From the NCBI RefSeq assembly GCF_025421715.1, contig NZ_JAOEFC010000002.1, positions 62,001 to 126,000 of the forward strand: a stretch of DNA of 64,000 bases. Direction: 5' to 3'. The notes under the pieces were generated by a model, which worked only from the letters and a program-made list of their open reading frames with translations, had not been told where the DNA came from and made no database searches. The position numbers were made by a program, and so were the translations under genes. Positions within the stretch are counted from its first letter, which is position 1; every line of letters begins with the position of its first letter. The DNA is from Microbacterium festucae (GTDB taxonomy: Bacteria > Actinomycetota > Actinomycetes > Actinomycetales > Microbacteriaceae). Positions 16,395 to 28,896 of this stretch are shown here, in pieces.

Positions 16395-17548
16395 TCGTCG
16401 ACACCTTCACCGTCTCGCTCTACACCGCGCTGGTCATCGTCGTCAGCGCCGCCCTCTTCCTCATCGACACGATCCGCCGCCGCGACGCCGCGGCCGGCCA
16501 GCTCTGGTCGCTCGGCTTCCTCGCGGCCGTGCTCACCACCATGTTCTACCTGGTGTGGGCCTGGCAGCCCGACACCTCGTGGGCCGTCGCGGCCGGCAAC
16601 GCGTCGTTCGTCGTCGCCACCGGCGGCATGTGGCTCGGCTGCCGCGCCTTCAACGGCAAGCCGGTGGTGCTGGCCGGGGCGTTCGTCGCGGTCACGAGCA
16701 CGCTGGTGGGCGCGGCGACGGTGTGGGAGTGGGACGCGCTGGGCGACTGGGCCGGCGCCGTCTGGATGTTCGTCTCCCTCGCGGTGCTGGCCACCATGGC
16801 CGCCGTGGAGTGCTTCACCGGCGAGCTGCGGCGGGGCCGCGTCGCCCGGCCGCTCGGCATCGTCTACTCGATCCAGGCCGTCTACTACGCGGCGCGCACC
16901 GTCGTCTTCCTCGTCGCCGGCGTCGACTCCGACCTGTTCCAGGTGTGGTTCTCCACCGCCATGACCAGCGTCTTCACCGTCAGCCTCACCATCACCGCCG
17001 TGGTGTGCACCTCGGTGCTGCAGGCCACGCGATCTCGGATGCGGGGCGGCCCCGGCGCCGCACCCGTCGCGGCCATGTTCGTCGTGCGTCCGCAGGAGGT
17101 GTTCCTCGGCGATCTGCGCGAGCTCTGCCGACGCGCCGAGGCCGGCGAAGAGCTCGTGGCGGTCGCCGCGGTGCATGTGGGCGACCTCGACGCGATCGTC
17201 GAGGCCTTCGGCACCGACGTCGCCGACGAGCTGTGGGAGGCGCTGCGCGCCGGTGTGCTCGACGGTGCGGGCACCCTCGCGATCGTCGGCGAGACCGGGG
17301 CGCGCTCCATCGGCGCGGCGTGGGTCGCGGCCTCGCCGGCCGGCGCACGCCGGCAGGCGATGTCGCTGTACCGCTCGCTGTTCGCCGAGCTCGACGCCGT
17401 CTCCGGAGGCGTCCTTCCCGGCATCGGCGTGGGCGTGGCGCTGAGCGATCTCAGCGGCTACCGCGCCACCGAGCTCCTCGCCCTCGCCCACGAGGCCGCG
17501 GCCCGCGCCGCATCGGGGGAGACCACGGCGGTCGTGCTCGCCGACTGA
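16391..17548 (+). CDS. seven-helix membrane protein with degenerate GGDEF-like C-terminal domain
   Basis: 385 aa. The first 215 residues hold about seven hydrophobic helices. Residues about 225-385 follow the order of a GGDEF fold: VHVGDLDAIVEAFGTDVADELWEAL like the substrate-binding helix region, then IGAAWVA where the GGDEF loop should be, then GIGVGVALSD and ELLALAHEAAARA like the family's last strands. The GGDEF signature and metal acids are missing, so a diguanylate cyclase activity is unlikely; it may bind a ligand or partner. It is translationally coupled to the histidine kinase, which suggests they share a signal. The domain assignment is inference from the pattern. Confidence 0.72.
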   Translation: MIVDTFTVSLYTALVIVVSAALFLIDTIRRRDAAAGQLWSLGFLAAVLTTMFYLVWAWQPDTSWAVAAGNASFVVATGGMWLGCRAFNGKPVVLAGAFVAVTSTLVGAATVWEWDALGDWAGAVWMFVSLAVLATMAAVECFTGELRRGRVARPLGIVYSIQAVYYAARTVVFLVAGVDSDLFQVWFSTAMTSVFTVSLTITAVVCTSVLQATRSRMRGGPGAAPVAAMFVVRPQEVFLGDLRELCRRAEAGEELVAVAAVHVGDLDAIVEAFGTDVADELWEALRAGVLDGAGTLAIVGETGARSIGAAWVAASPAGARRQAMSLYRSLFAELDAVSGGVLPGIGVGVALSDLSGYRATELLALAHEAAARAASGETTAVVLAD

Positions 17549-17575
17549 GCCGGCGCCGAGGCGCGGGCGGTGAGG

Positions 17576-18271
17576 TCAGGCCAGCACCAGCCGGTACGAC
17601 GATCCGTGCACCGTCTCGATCGCGGCGACCGAGCCGGCCGAGACCAGCCGGGTGCGCAGGCGCCCCACGATCCGCTCCACGCTCAGCAGCTCGTCGGCCG
17701 AGGGGGTGCCCTCGCGGCCGCGGTCGCCGCGCAGCAGCAGGGCGAGGTCGCCCTTGGCCACACGTCGGTTCTGGGAGCGCACGAGTTCGCGCAGCACCGC
17801 CGCCTCGTCGGCGTCGAGGTCGAGCGACACCTCGGCCAGTCGCACCGCCCGGTCGGTGACCGCGATGTCGAGGAAGGCGACGGTCGTCGACGCGGGCGCC
17901 GGCGGCGTGAGCCCGCGCGGCGGCAGCGACGTCGCCCGCGCCCGCAGGTCGCGCGGCCGGAAGGGCTTGCCCAGGTACTCGTCGCCGCCGACGGCGCGCG
18001 CCCGCTCGGCGTCGCCGGGCTCGACCAGCGCCGAGATGAAGATGATGTACGTGTCGCTGAACTCCCGCGCCCGCCGGGCCACTTCCAACCCGTCGATGCC
18101 GGGCACGTTCACGTCGAGCGTCGTCAGGTCGGGGTCGATCTCGCGGATGAGTTCAAGTCCGGTCAGGCCGTCGGCGGCGGCGAACACCTGGTAGCCGCAC
18201 GACTCCAGCACCGTGGTGATGAGGTCGCTGATGTCGGTCTCGTCTTCGACGACGACAGCGGTGGGTGCCAC
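17576..18271 (-). CDS. response regulator, OmpR-like with winged-helix C-terminus
   Basis: 231 aa. Receiver domain with acidic pair E9/D10, phospho-acceptor D53 (LDVNVPG), S80 and K102 (LGKPF). The C-terminal 95 residues read as a divergent winged helix (LDADEAAVLRELV, VERIVGRLRTRL, then TVHGSSYRLV), as in OmpR/PhoB regulators. The GTG at 18271 follows GGGGAGG. It converges on the kinase/membrane gene pair with 27 bp between stops, so it is the likely partner despite opposite orientation. A TAGGCT at 18314-18309 on its strand is a possible -10. Confidence 0.9.
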   Translation of the reverse strand: MAPTAVVVEDETDISDLITTVLESCGYQVFAAADGLTGLELIREIDPDLTTLDVNVPGIDGLEVARRAREFSDTYIIFISALVEPGDAERARAVGGDEYLGKPFRPRDLRARATSLPPRGLTPPAPASTTVAFLDIAVTDRAVRLAEVSLDLDADEAAVLRELVRSQNRRVAKGDLALLLRGDRGREGTPSADELLSVERIVGRLRTRLVSAGSVAAIETVHGSSYRLVLA

Positions 18272-18372
18272 AGGTCCTCCCCAGGGGCTGGCGGGTCGGC
18301 GGGCCTCCAGCCTAGTCTCCGCGCGGCCTCGATCCGCGCCGATGGCAGGTCCGGCCGTGCGACGATGGCCGG

Positions 18373-18978
18373 GTGCCTCTCATCGCGCTGACCGGCGGCA
18401 TCGCCTCCGGCAAATCCACCGTGGCCCGCAGTCTCGCCGCCCGCGGCGCCGTCATCGTCGACGCCGACCAGATCGTCCGCGATGTGCAGCAGCCGGGCAC
18501 GCCGGTGCTCGCCGCCATCGCGGCGACGTTCGGCGACGGCATCCTGCAGCCGGACGGCTCGCTGGACCGTGCGGCGCTGGGGGCGATCGTCTTCGCGGAT
18601 GCCGACGCGCGGGCGCGCCTCAACGGCATCGTGCACCCGGCGGTGCGGGCCGAATCGCAGCGCCGCTTCGACGACGCGGGCGCCGACCCGGCGGCGGTGG
18701 TCGTCTACGACGTGCCGTTGCTGGTGGAGGCGCGCGTCGACGACCCCTGGGACCTCATCGTGGTGGCCTATGCGCCCGCCGACGTGCGCCGGGAGCGCCT
18801 CGTGCGGCTGCGGGGGCTGACGGCCGCCGACGCCGATGCGCGCATCGCCGCCCAGGTCTCCGACGACCAGCGCCTGGCCATCGCCGACGTCGTGATCGAC
18901 ACGGCGGGAACCCTCGACGACACCGAGCGTCAGGTCGCGGCGCTGTGGGAGCGCCTCACCGGGCCGCACCCGCACTGA
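18373..18978 (+). CDS. coaE: dephospho-CoA kinase
   Basis: Last step of coenzyme A synthesis: ATP-dependent phosphorylation of dephospho-CoA. 201 aa, normal length. P-loop GGIASGKST at 8-16, the DADQIVRD motif at about 30-37, and the VYDVPLLVE motif in the middle. The GTG at 18373 gives the natural MPLIALTGG start. In many actinobacteria coaE lies between rpsA and uvrB; here a signalling gene set sits between rpsA and coaE and a small membrane gene between coaE and uvrB. Confidence 0.95.
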   Translation: MPLIALTGGIASGKSTVARSLAARGAVIVDADQIVRDVQQPGTPVLAAIAATFGDGILQPDGSLDRAALGAIVFADADARARLNGIVHPAVRAESQRRFDDAGADPAAVVVYDVPLLVEARVDDPWDLIVVAYAPADVRRERLVRLRGLTAADADARIAAQVSDDQRLAIADVVIDTAGTLDDTERQVAALWERLTGPHPH

Positions 18979-19079
18979 AGCCGCCCGCCGCGCATCCGAC
19001 ACCCTTCCGGTGGCGGCGCGGCCCCCGTATCCTGGCCCGACACGACGGTCGTGGTGCGGGGTGCGAGGGGGCGGTGGAG

Positions 19080-19757
19080 ATGGGCATACTGTCGAGGTTC
19101 CGGCGCCGCCGCACGGCGCCCTACGCGGCGACCACCGACGAGGAGCGCGCGGCGCGCTACGTCTACCTCCTCAACACGCTGCCGGCATCGGTCATCGAGA
19201 GCGCGCACGCCACGGCGTTCGCCGAGGTCCCCGAGGAGCGCCGCCGCGAGATGTTCGAACGGCTGCGGCCGTTCCTCTCCGACGCTGAGCGCGACACGGC
19301 CCGCGCGGAGCCGGTGATGCTCGCGCGCCTCGTCCGCCGCGCCGAAGAGGCACGCGCCCGCCGCGAACAGGAGCGGGGGGAGGCAGCGGCCGAGCGCGGC
19401 ACCGTGCTCACCGAGGCCCGGCCCGGTCACAGCCGCCCTGACCAGGCTCGCGCCGACGAGATCGACCCGCGGCAGACGATGCTCACCGTCGGCGTGCTCA
19501 GCGTGGTCGCGCACAACTTCCTGCTCTCGTCGGCGCTGGTGAGCTACTTCACGGTGGGCGCGGGGTCGCTGTCGATCGCGGGCGAACCCGAATGGGTGGC
19601 CGCCACGTTCGACCCGGCGTCGCAGATCTCCGGCGACGGATCGTTCGGCGGGGGCTACGGCGACAGCGGCGGCGGGTTCGACGGCGGCGGCTACGGCGGA
19701 TTCGACGGCGGCGGGTTCGGCGGCGGAGGCTTCGACGGCGGCGGCGGGGGTTTCTGA
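19080..19757 (+). CDS. protein with charged helical N-terminus and Gly-rich tail, unknown function
   Basis: 225 aa. Not recognised. Order of parts: basic start (MGILSRFRRRR), charged helical region about 20-110 with YVYLLNTLPAS and REMFERLRPFLSDAERD, one weak hydrophobic span at about 134-157, and a C-terminal tail (186-225) made of Gly with Tyr, Phe and Asp in GGGFDGG-like repeats. Such tails are low-complexity, possibly cell-envelope or disordered. The start is the ATG at 19080; the frame is open well upstream but overlaps coaE. It sits between coaE and uvrB. Confidence 0.65.
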   Translation: MGILSRFRRRRTAPYAATTDEERAARYVYLLNTLPASVIESAHATAFAEVPEERRREMFERLRPFLSDAERDTARAEPVMLARLVRRAEEARARREQERGEAAAERGTVLTEARPGHSRPDQARADEIDPRQTMLTVGVLSVVAHNFLLSSALVSYFTVGAGSLSIAGEPEWVAATFDPASQISGDGSFGGGYGDSGGGFDGGGYGGFDGGGFGGGGFDGGGGGF

Positions 19758-19820
19758 GCCCACGCGGGGGCGTGCCGCCGAGCGGATGCGGCGGCGGGCG
19801 TGACGACCGGACGGCCCGGA

Positions 19821-19842
19821 TGTCGGAGGCCCCGCCTACGCT
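19821..19842 (+). promoter_or_regulatory. damage-type (RecA-independent, PafBC-like) promoter of uvrB
   Basis: TGTCGGAG (19821-19828), N8, TACGCT (19837-19842), then 6 nt to the uvrB ATG. The 15 bases from TGTCGGAG into the spacer are identical to those before uvrA (25954 onward). Matches the mycobacterial RecA-NDp-type consensus apart from one base. Confidence 0.75.
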
Positions 19843-19848
19843 GGAAGG

Positions 19849-21930
<2,082 letters not shown>

Positions 21931-22039
21931 CGCGGGGAGGGCAGGCGCGCCGCGGGAATCGGCGTGGCGCACGCGCCGCGGGCGTCAGGACCGGACGAGG
22001 GCGTCGCGACCCGCGCAGGCATCAGTCGCGGCGCGTGCC

Positions 22040-22936
22040 TCAGTCTCGTCGGAGGAGCGGTCCGGAGAGGTCGGCGTGGGCCACGACGGTGTCGATGAAG
22101 GCCGCCACGAGCGGCCCCGGCGCCGAACGGGTCACCGCGCGCACCGCGCGGGTGCGGGCGGGGGAGAGGGTCAGGACCTCGCCCGTGAACCCGGTGTCGA
22201 GCACGTTCCCGGGCACGAGCGCCACCCCCACGCCCGCCGCCGCGAAGCGGGGCGCCGCCGCCGTCTGCGGGGTGCGCAGCGCGACCCGCGGGCTGAACCC
22301 CGCCTCGGCGGCGTAGGCCTCCAGCACACCCGACAGGCCGTGCTCCGGCGTGAACTGCACCCACGACTCCTGCGCGAGGTCCTCCAGCCGCACCGCGCCC
22401 TGCCCGGCCAGTGGATGACCGGGACGGGCCACGACGACGAACTCCTCGCGGCCCACCAGGCGCTGCGGCCCCGGCCACGATCGCGGCATCGGCGCGACGG
22501 CCACGTCGCCCTCACCGGCCAGCATCGCCGCGACGACGGCATCCACGGTCTGGTGCTCGATGACGGTCACGTTCGTGCCGGGGTGCTCCTGCAGCCACAC
22601 CTCGAGCACCCCGGGGAGCACCCCGATGCCGATCGAGGTGACGGTGACGACCTCGATGGAGCCGGCGGTGGCGGCGATCACGCTGCGCGCGGCGTCGGTG
22701 GCGCGCCGGGCATCGGCCACCAGCGCACGGGCATGGGGGAGCACGGCCCGCCCCAGCGAGGTGAGCACGACGCTGCGCGGCAGGCGGTCGAACAGGGCGC
22801 CGCCGAGCTCGGCCTCGAGCACGCGGATCTGCTGCGAGAGCCCCGGCTGCGAGACGTGCAACTCGTCGGCGGCGGCCGTGAACGAGCGCTCGTCGGCGAC
22901 GCGGACGACGTACTCCCACTGGCGGAGCGTAGGCAT
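22040..22936 (-). CDS. LysR-family transcriptional regulator
   Basis: 298 aa. N-terminal winged helix-turn-helix (FTAAADELHVSQPGLSQQIRVLEAELG) and a two-lobed effector domain (about 90-295). It is divergent from an ene-reductase/quinone-oxidoreductase pair, the usual arrangement in which a LysR protein controls its neighbour and itself in response to a substrate; the inducer is unknown. On its strand TAAGCT ends 6 nt before the ATG, so it too looks leaderless. Confidence 0.93.
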   Translation of the reverse strand: MPTLRQWEYVVRVADERSFTAAADELHVSQPGLSQQIRVLEAELGGALFDRLPRSVVLTSLGRAVLPHARALVADARRATDAARSVIAATAGSIEVVTVTSIGIGVLPGVLEVWLQEHPGTNVTVIEHQTVDAVVAAMLAGEGDVAVAPMPRSWPGPQRLVGREEFVVVARPGHPLAGQGAVRLEDLAQESWVQFTPEHGLSGVLEAYAAEAGFSPRVALRTPQTAAAPRFAAAGVGVALVPGNVLDTGFTGEVLTLSPARTRAVRAVTRSAPGPLVAAFIDTVVAHADLSGPLLRRD

Positions 22937-23006
22937 AACGTCAGCTTATCGATATCGCTCGTACTCATACTTTGATTTGTGCGCGCAGTGGGATCAGCAT
23001 GGAGGC
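22937..23006. promoter_or_regulatory. LysR / ene-reductase divergent control region
   Basis: A 70-bp gap. It holds the LysR-side -10 TAAGCT (22948-22943, minus), an overlapping TATCGATA palindrome (22947-22954), and AT-richer DNA with CATACT on the plus strand for the reductase gene, whose ATG follows a GGAGG sequence. The palindrome over the regulator's -10 is a fair candidate for autoregulation. Confidence 0.5.
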
Positions 23007-24125
23007 ATGACCTCGCTCCTCTCCCCGCTGGCCCTCGGCCCCCTCGAGCTGCCGCACCGCATCGTCATGGCCCCGATGACCCGCAGCCGCTCGGCGCAGC
23101 CGGGCAACATCCCCTGGGCGCTCAACGCGGAGTACTACGCGCAGCGCGCATCGGCGGCGCTCATCGTCACCGAGGCGACGCAGGTCACCCCCCGCGGCCA
23201 GGGGTACAGCTTCACGCCCGGCATCCACAGCGCCGCCCAGATCGAAGGGTGGCGCCTCGTGACGGATGCCGTGCACGCCGCCGGCGGGCGCATCTTCGCG
23301 CAGCTGTGGCACGTCGGCCGCATGTCGCACGCCGACTTCCACGGGGGGCAGGCGCCCGTCGCCCCGAGCGCCCTCGAGTCCGGCGCGCGCATCTGGATGA
23401 GCGTCGACGGCGTCGGAACCATGGTGCCCACCTCCCCGCCGCGCGCGCTGACGATCGACGAGATCCACGAGATCGTCGCCGACTACCGGCGGGCCGCGGC
23501 CGCCGCCGTCGCCGCCGGCTTCGACGGAGTCGAGATCCACGGCGCCAACGGCTACCTCATCGACCAGTTCCTGCGCACCACATCCAACCACCGCACCGAC
23601 GCGTACGGCGGCGACATCCCGGCCCGCATCCGGTTCGCCGTCGAGGTCGCCGCCGCCGTCGCCGACGAGATCGGCGGCGAGCGCGTGGGACTGCGCGTGT
23701 CGCCTCAGATCAAGGCGCGCAACATGGACTGCCCCGAGATCGACGACGCGGTGCTCGCCCTCGCCCGCGAGCTCGACCGGCTCGAGCTCGCCTACATGCA
23801 CCTCGCCGAGGCGGACTGGGACGACGCCCCCGAGATCCCCGAGCTCTTCCGCATCCGTCTGCGCGCCGCCTTCGGGGGCCGCATCATCGTCGCCGGCGGC
23901 TACACCGCCGCCCGCGCCGAGGCGATCCTGGATGCCGGCTACGCCGACCTCGTCGCCTTCGGCCGCCCGTTCGTGGCCAACCCCGACTTCCCACAGCGCG
24001 TCGCCCGCGAGATCCCGCTCGCGCCGCTGGACCCGGCTTCGCTCTACGGCGGCGACGCCGCCGGCTACACCGACTACCCCGCCGCGACCGTCGTCGCGGC
24101 CACCGCCCACCGAGAGGACCACTGA
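23007..24125 (+). CDS. alkene reductase of the Old Yellow Enzyme family
   Basis: 372 aa FMN-dependent ene-reductase (NemA/OYE type). Visible motifs: APMTRSRS near the N-terminus (flavin contact), QLWHVGRMSH, GFDGVEIHGANGYLIDQFL with the substrate-binding HGAN His/Asn pair, and the phosphate-binding end GGYTAARAE and FGRPFVANPD. It reduces activated C=C bonds of enals, enones or nitro compounds with NADPH. Divergent from LysR. Its TGA shares one base with the next ATG (TGATG), so both reductases are made together, consistent with electrophile detoxification. Confidence 0.94.
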   Translation: MTSLLSPLALGPLELPHRIVMAPMTRSRSAQPGNIPWALNAEYYAQRASAALIVTEATQVTPRGQGYSFTPGIHSAAQIEGWRLVTDAVHAAGGRIFAQLWHVGRMSHADFHGGQAPVAPSALESGARIWMSVDGVGTMVPTSPPRALTIDEIHEIVADYRRAAAAAVAAGFDGVEIHGANGYLIDQFLRTTSNHRTDAYGGDIPARIRFAVEVAAAVADEIGGERVGLRVSPQIKARNMDCPEIDDAVLALARELDRLELAYMHLAEADWDDAPEIPELFRIRLRAAFGGRIIVAGGYTAARAEAILDAGYADLVAFGRPFVANPDFPQRVAREIPLAPLDPASLYGGDAAGYTDYPAATVVAATAHREDH

Positions 24126-25114
24126 TGCGCGCCATCGCCTTCACCACCGGCGGCACCCCCGAGGTGCTGACCGACATCGACCTGCCCGAGCCCGTGCCCG
24201 GCCCCCGCGACCTGCTGGTGGAGGTGCGCGCGGTGTCGGTGAACCCCGTCGACACCAAGGTGCGCGGCGGGGGCGGCGGCGCCGACCCGCGGGTGCTCGG
24301 GTTCGACGCCGTCGGGCGCGTGCGCGCCGTCGGCGACGAGGTCACCCTGTTCGCGCCCGGCGACGAGGTGTTCTACGCCGGCTCGCTCGACCGCCCCGGC
24401 ACCGACGCCGAGCTCCACCTCGTCGACGAGCGCATCGTCGGACGCAAGCCCGCGAGCCTCACCGACGCCGAAGCCGCCGCGCTGCCGTTGACGGCGATCA
24501 CGGCGTGGGAGCTGCTGTTCGACCGTCTGGGCGTCGCCCGCGGCGGCGGTCGGGGCCAGCGCCTGCTCATCGCGGGAGCGGCCGGCGGCGTCGGCTCGAT
24601 CCTCACCCAGCTCGCCGCGACCCTCACCGAGCTCGAGGTCATCGCCACGGCATCCACCCCGACCTCGCAGGCGTGGGTGCGCGGCCTCGGCGCGCACGCG
24701 GTCGTCGACCACCGCGACCTCGCCGCCGAACTCGCGCCGCACGGTGCGATCGACTACATCGCGTCGCTGAGCGCCACCGACCGCAACTTCCCGGTGCTCG
24801 TCGACGCGCTCGCCCCGCAGGGCGCGATCGCCGTCATCGACGACCCGCAGACCCTCGACGTCGTGCCGCTCAAGCGCAAGTCGGGGTCGCTGCACTGGGA
24901 GTTCATGTTCACCCGGCCGATGCTGGGCACCGCCGACATGATCCGCCAGCACGAGCTGCTCGACGAGGTCTCGCGCCTGGTCGACGCCGGCACGCTGCGC
25001 ACCACCCTGTCGCAGACGCTCTCGCCCATCGACGCCGCCACCGTCGCCGAGGCGCACCGCCGCGTCGAGCGCGGGGGCGTGCCGGGCAAGGTCGTCATCG
25101 AGGGCTGGGCCTGA
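24125..25114 (+). CDS. zinc-type MDR alcohol dehydrogenase/quinone oxidoreductase
   Basis: 329 aa medium-chain dehydrogenase/reductase. GroES-like N-half with SVNPVDTKVRGG and LGFDAVGRV, then a Rossmann half with AGAAGGVGSILTQLA, the NAD(P)-binding turn. The structural-zinc cysteines are absent, as in quinone oxidoreductase-like members (ZADH/YhdH-type) that reduce quinones or enones with NADPH. Coupled to the upstream ene-reductase by a TGATG overlap. Its stop codon lies inside a small tandem repeat. Confidence 0.9.
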   Translation: MRAIAFTTGGTPEVLTDIDLPEPVPGPRDLLVEVRAVSVNPVDTKVRGGGGGADPRVLGFDAVGRVRAVGDEVTLFAPGDEVFYAGSLDRPGTDAELHLVDERIVGRKPASLTDAEAAALPLTAITAWELLFDRLGVARGGGRGQRLLIAGAAGGVGSILTQLAATLTELEVIATASTPTSQAWVRGLGAHAVVDHRDLAAELAPHGAIDYIASLSATDRNFPVLVDALAPQGAIAVIDDPQTLDVVPLKRKSGSLHWEFMFTRPMLGTADMIRQHELLDEVSRLVDAGTLRTTLSQTLSPIDAATVAEAHRRVERGGVPGKVVIEGWA

Positions 25115-25159
25115 CGGGCTGGGCTTGACGGGGCTGGGCCTGACGGGGCTGGGCCCGAC
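25102..25159 (+). repeat. four-copy 14-15 bp tandem repeat spanning a stop codon
   Basis: GGGCTGGGCCTGAC-like units at 25102, 25116, 25130 and 25145 (14, 14, 15, 15 bp). The first copy encodes the last residues and the TGA of the oxidoreductase, so the repeat grew out from the gene's 3' end. Confidence 0.9.
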
Positions 25160-25191
25160 GGGTCGGGCCGTCGCCGGCGGCGAGGGCCCGG

Positions 25192-25422
25192 TCAGGGGCA
25201 GTGCATGAGGGGCTTCGGGCCCGAGCGGTCGAACGTGTGCGCCGACATGGCGGCGCCGCACAGCGGGCACGCGCGCTCGGTGCGCACCGGCTCGGGCTCG
25301 GTGTCGTAGGGGCCGACCGAGGCGGGGCCGGCCACGCGGATGAGTCGCGAGTTGAGGTAGGCGTACCAGCCGCCGGCGGCGCGCACGCGTTCGCGCAGGG
25401 GAGGGCGTTCGCTTCGCGTCAT
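25192..25422 (-). CDS. small CxxC zinc-ribbon-like protein divergent from the OhrR-type regulator
   Basis: 76 aa from the ATG at 25422 (MTRSERPPL). An ATG two codons upstream is possible, but the chosen one sits 7 nt after TACACT on its strand, the leaderless spacing seen elsewhere in the window. Basic N-terminal part with GWYAYLNSRLIRVAG, then CPLCGAAM and a single Cys near the end (MHCP), so at most a partial zinc knuckle or a thiol pair. No family recognised. Its promoter shares an inverted repeat with the divergent MarR gene, implying control by that regulator. Confidence 0.7.
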   Translation of the reverse strand: MTRSERPPLRERVRAAGGWYAYLNSRLIRVAGPASVGPYDTEPEPVRTERACPLCGAAMSAHTFDRSGPKPLMHCP

Positions 25423-25427
25423 GAACA

Positions 25428-25453
25428 TTAGTGTACTAACTGTTTTGTAGACT
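25428..25453. promoter_or_regulatory. shared operator and divergent promoters of the CxxC protein and OhrR-type genes
   Basis: TTAGTGTACTAA (25428-25439) is an inverted repeat of 5-bp arms around GT. It covers the minus-strand -10 TACACT (25435-25430) of the small gene and lies 8 bp before the plus-strand -10 TAGACT (25448-25453) of the regulator. A MarR dimer bound here would block both promoters. Confidence 0.6.
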
Positions 25454-25460
25454 GGATGCC

Positions 25461-25919
25461 GTGGACCCCCGCGACGACCTCCTGAAGCTCGAGAACCAGC
25501 TGTGCTTCGCCATGGTGACCGCCGCGCGCAACGTCGTGGCGATCTACCGGCCGGTGCTGGAACCGCTCGGCCTCACCCACCCGCAGTACCTCGTGATGCT
25601 CGCCCTCTGGGAGCGCGCGCCGCGCGCGCTGGGGGAGCTGGCATCCGAGCTGGCGATGGAGGCTGCGACCCTCTCGCCGCTGGTCAAGCGCCTCGAGGCG
25701 CAGGGCCTGGTCACCCGCTCGCGCAGCAGCGCCGACGAGCGGGTGCTGCAGATCGGCCTCACCGCGGTCGGCCGCGATCTGCGCGCCGCGGCGCTGCGGG
25801 TGCCCGAGCAGATCATGGCGCAGGTGGGGATGGATGCCGCCGCCCTCGCCGATCTGCGCGACGCGCTGGCCCCCTTCGCGGGGCGCCGACTCGGAGCCGA
25901 TCCGGGGGCTGATCGCTGA
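25461..25919 (+). CDS. MarR-family regulator of the OhrR (organic peroxide sensor) type
   Basis: 152 aa. Beyond the MarR winged helix (LASELAMEAATLSPLVKRLEAQGLVTRSR), the N-terminus has LENQLCFAMVTAARNV with Cys15 and then THPQYLVMLALWE, the pattern of OhrR repressors in which this Cys is oxidised by organic peroxides. Known ohrR genes usually neighbour ohr peroxidase; here the partner is a tiny CxxC protein. TAGACT ends 7 nt before the GTG, so it is probably leaderless. The redox function is inferred from family pattern. Confidence 0.85.
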   Translation: MDPRDDLLKLENQLCFAMVTAARNVVAIYRPVLEPLGLTHPQYLVMLALWERAPRALGELASELAMEAATLSPLVKRLEAQGLVTRSRSSADERVLQIGLTAVGRDLRAAALRVPEQIMAQVGMDAAALADLRDALAPFAGRRLGADPGADR

Positions 25920-25928
25920 GCGCGTACC

Positions 25929-25950
25929 GCTCCGTCCCCGCCGACGGAGC
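25929..25950. terminator. possible terminator hairpin between the OhrR-type gene and uvrA
   Basis: Perfect 8-bp stem (25929-25936 with 25943-25950) and a 6-nt loop, 10 nt after the regulator's stop. No T run. It stands just before the uvrA promoter motif. Confidence 0.45.
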
Positions 25951-25953
25951 CGG

Positions 25954-25975
25954 TGTCGGAGGCCCCACCTAGACT
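25954..25975 (+). promoter_or_regulatory. damage-type (RecA-independent, PafBC-like) promoter of uvrA
   Basis: TGTCGGAG (25954-25961), N8, TAGACT (25970-25975), then 6 nt to the uvrA GTG. Spacer and motif are almost the same as at uvrB. The start codon falls at the expected transcription start. Confidence 0.75.
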
Positions 25976-25981
25976 TGTGCG

Positions 25982-28891
<2,910 letters not shown>

Positions 28892-28896
28892 GGCCG

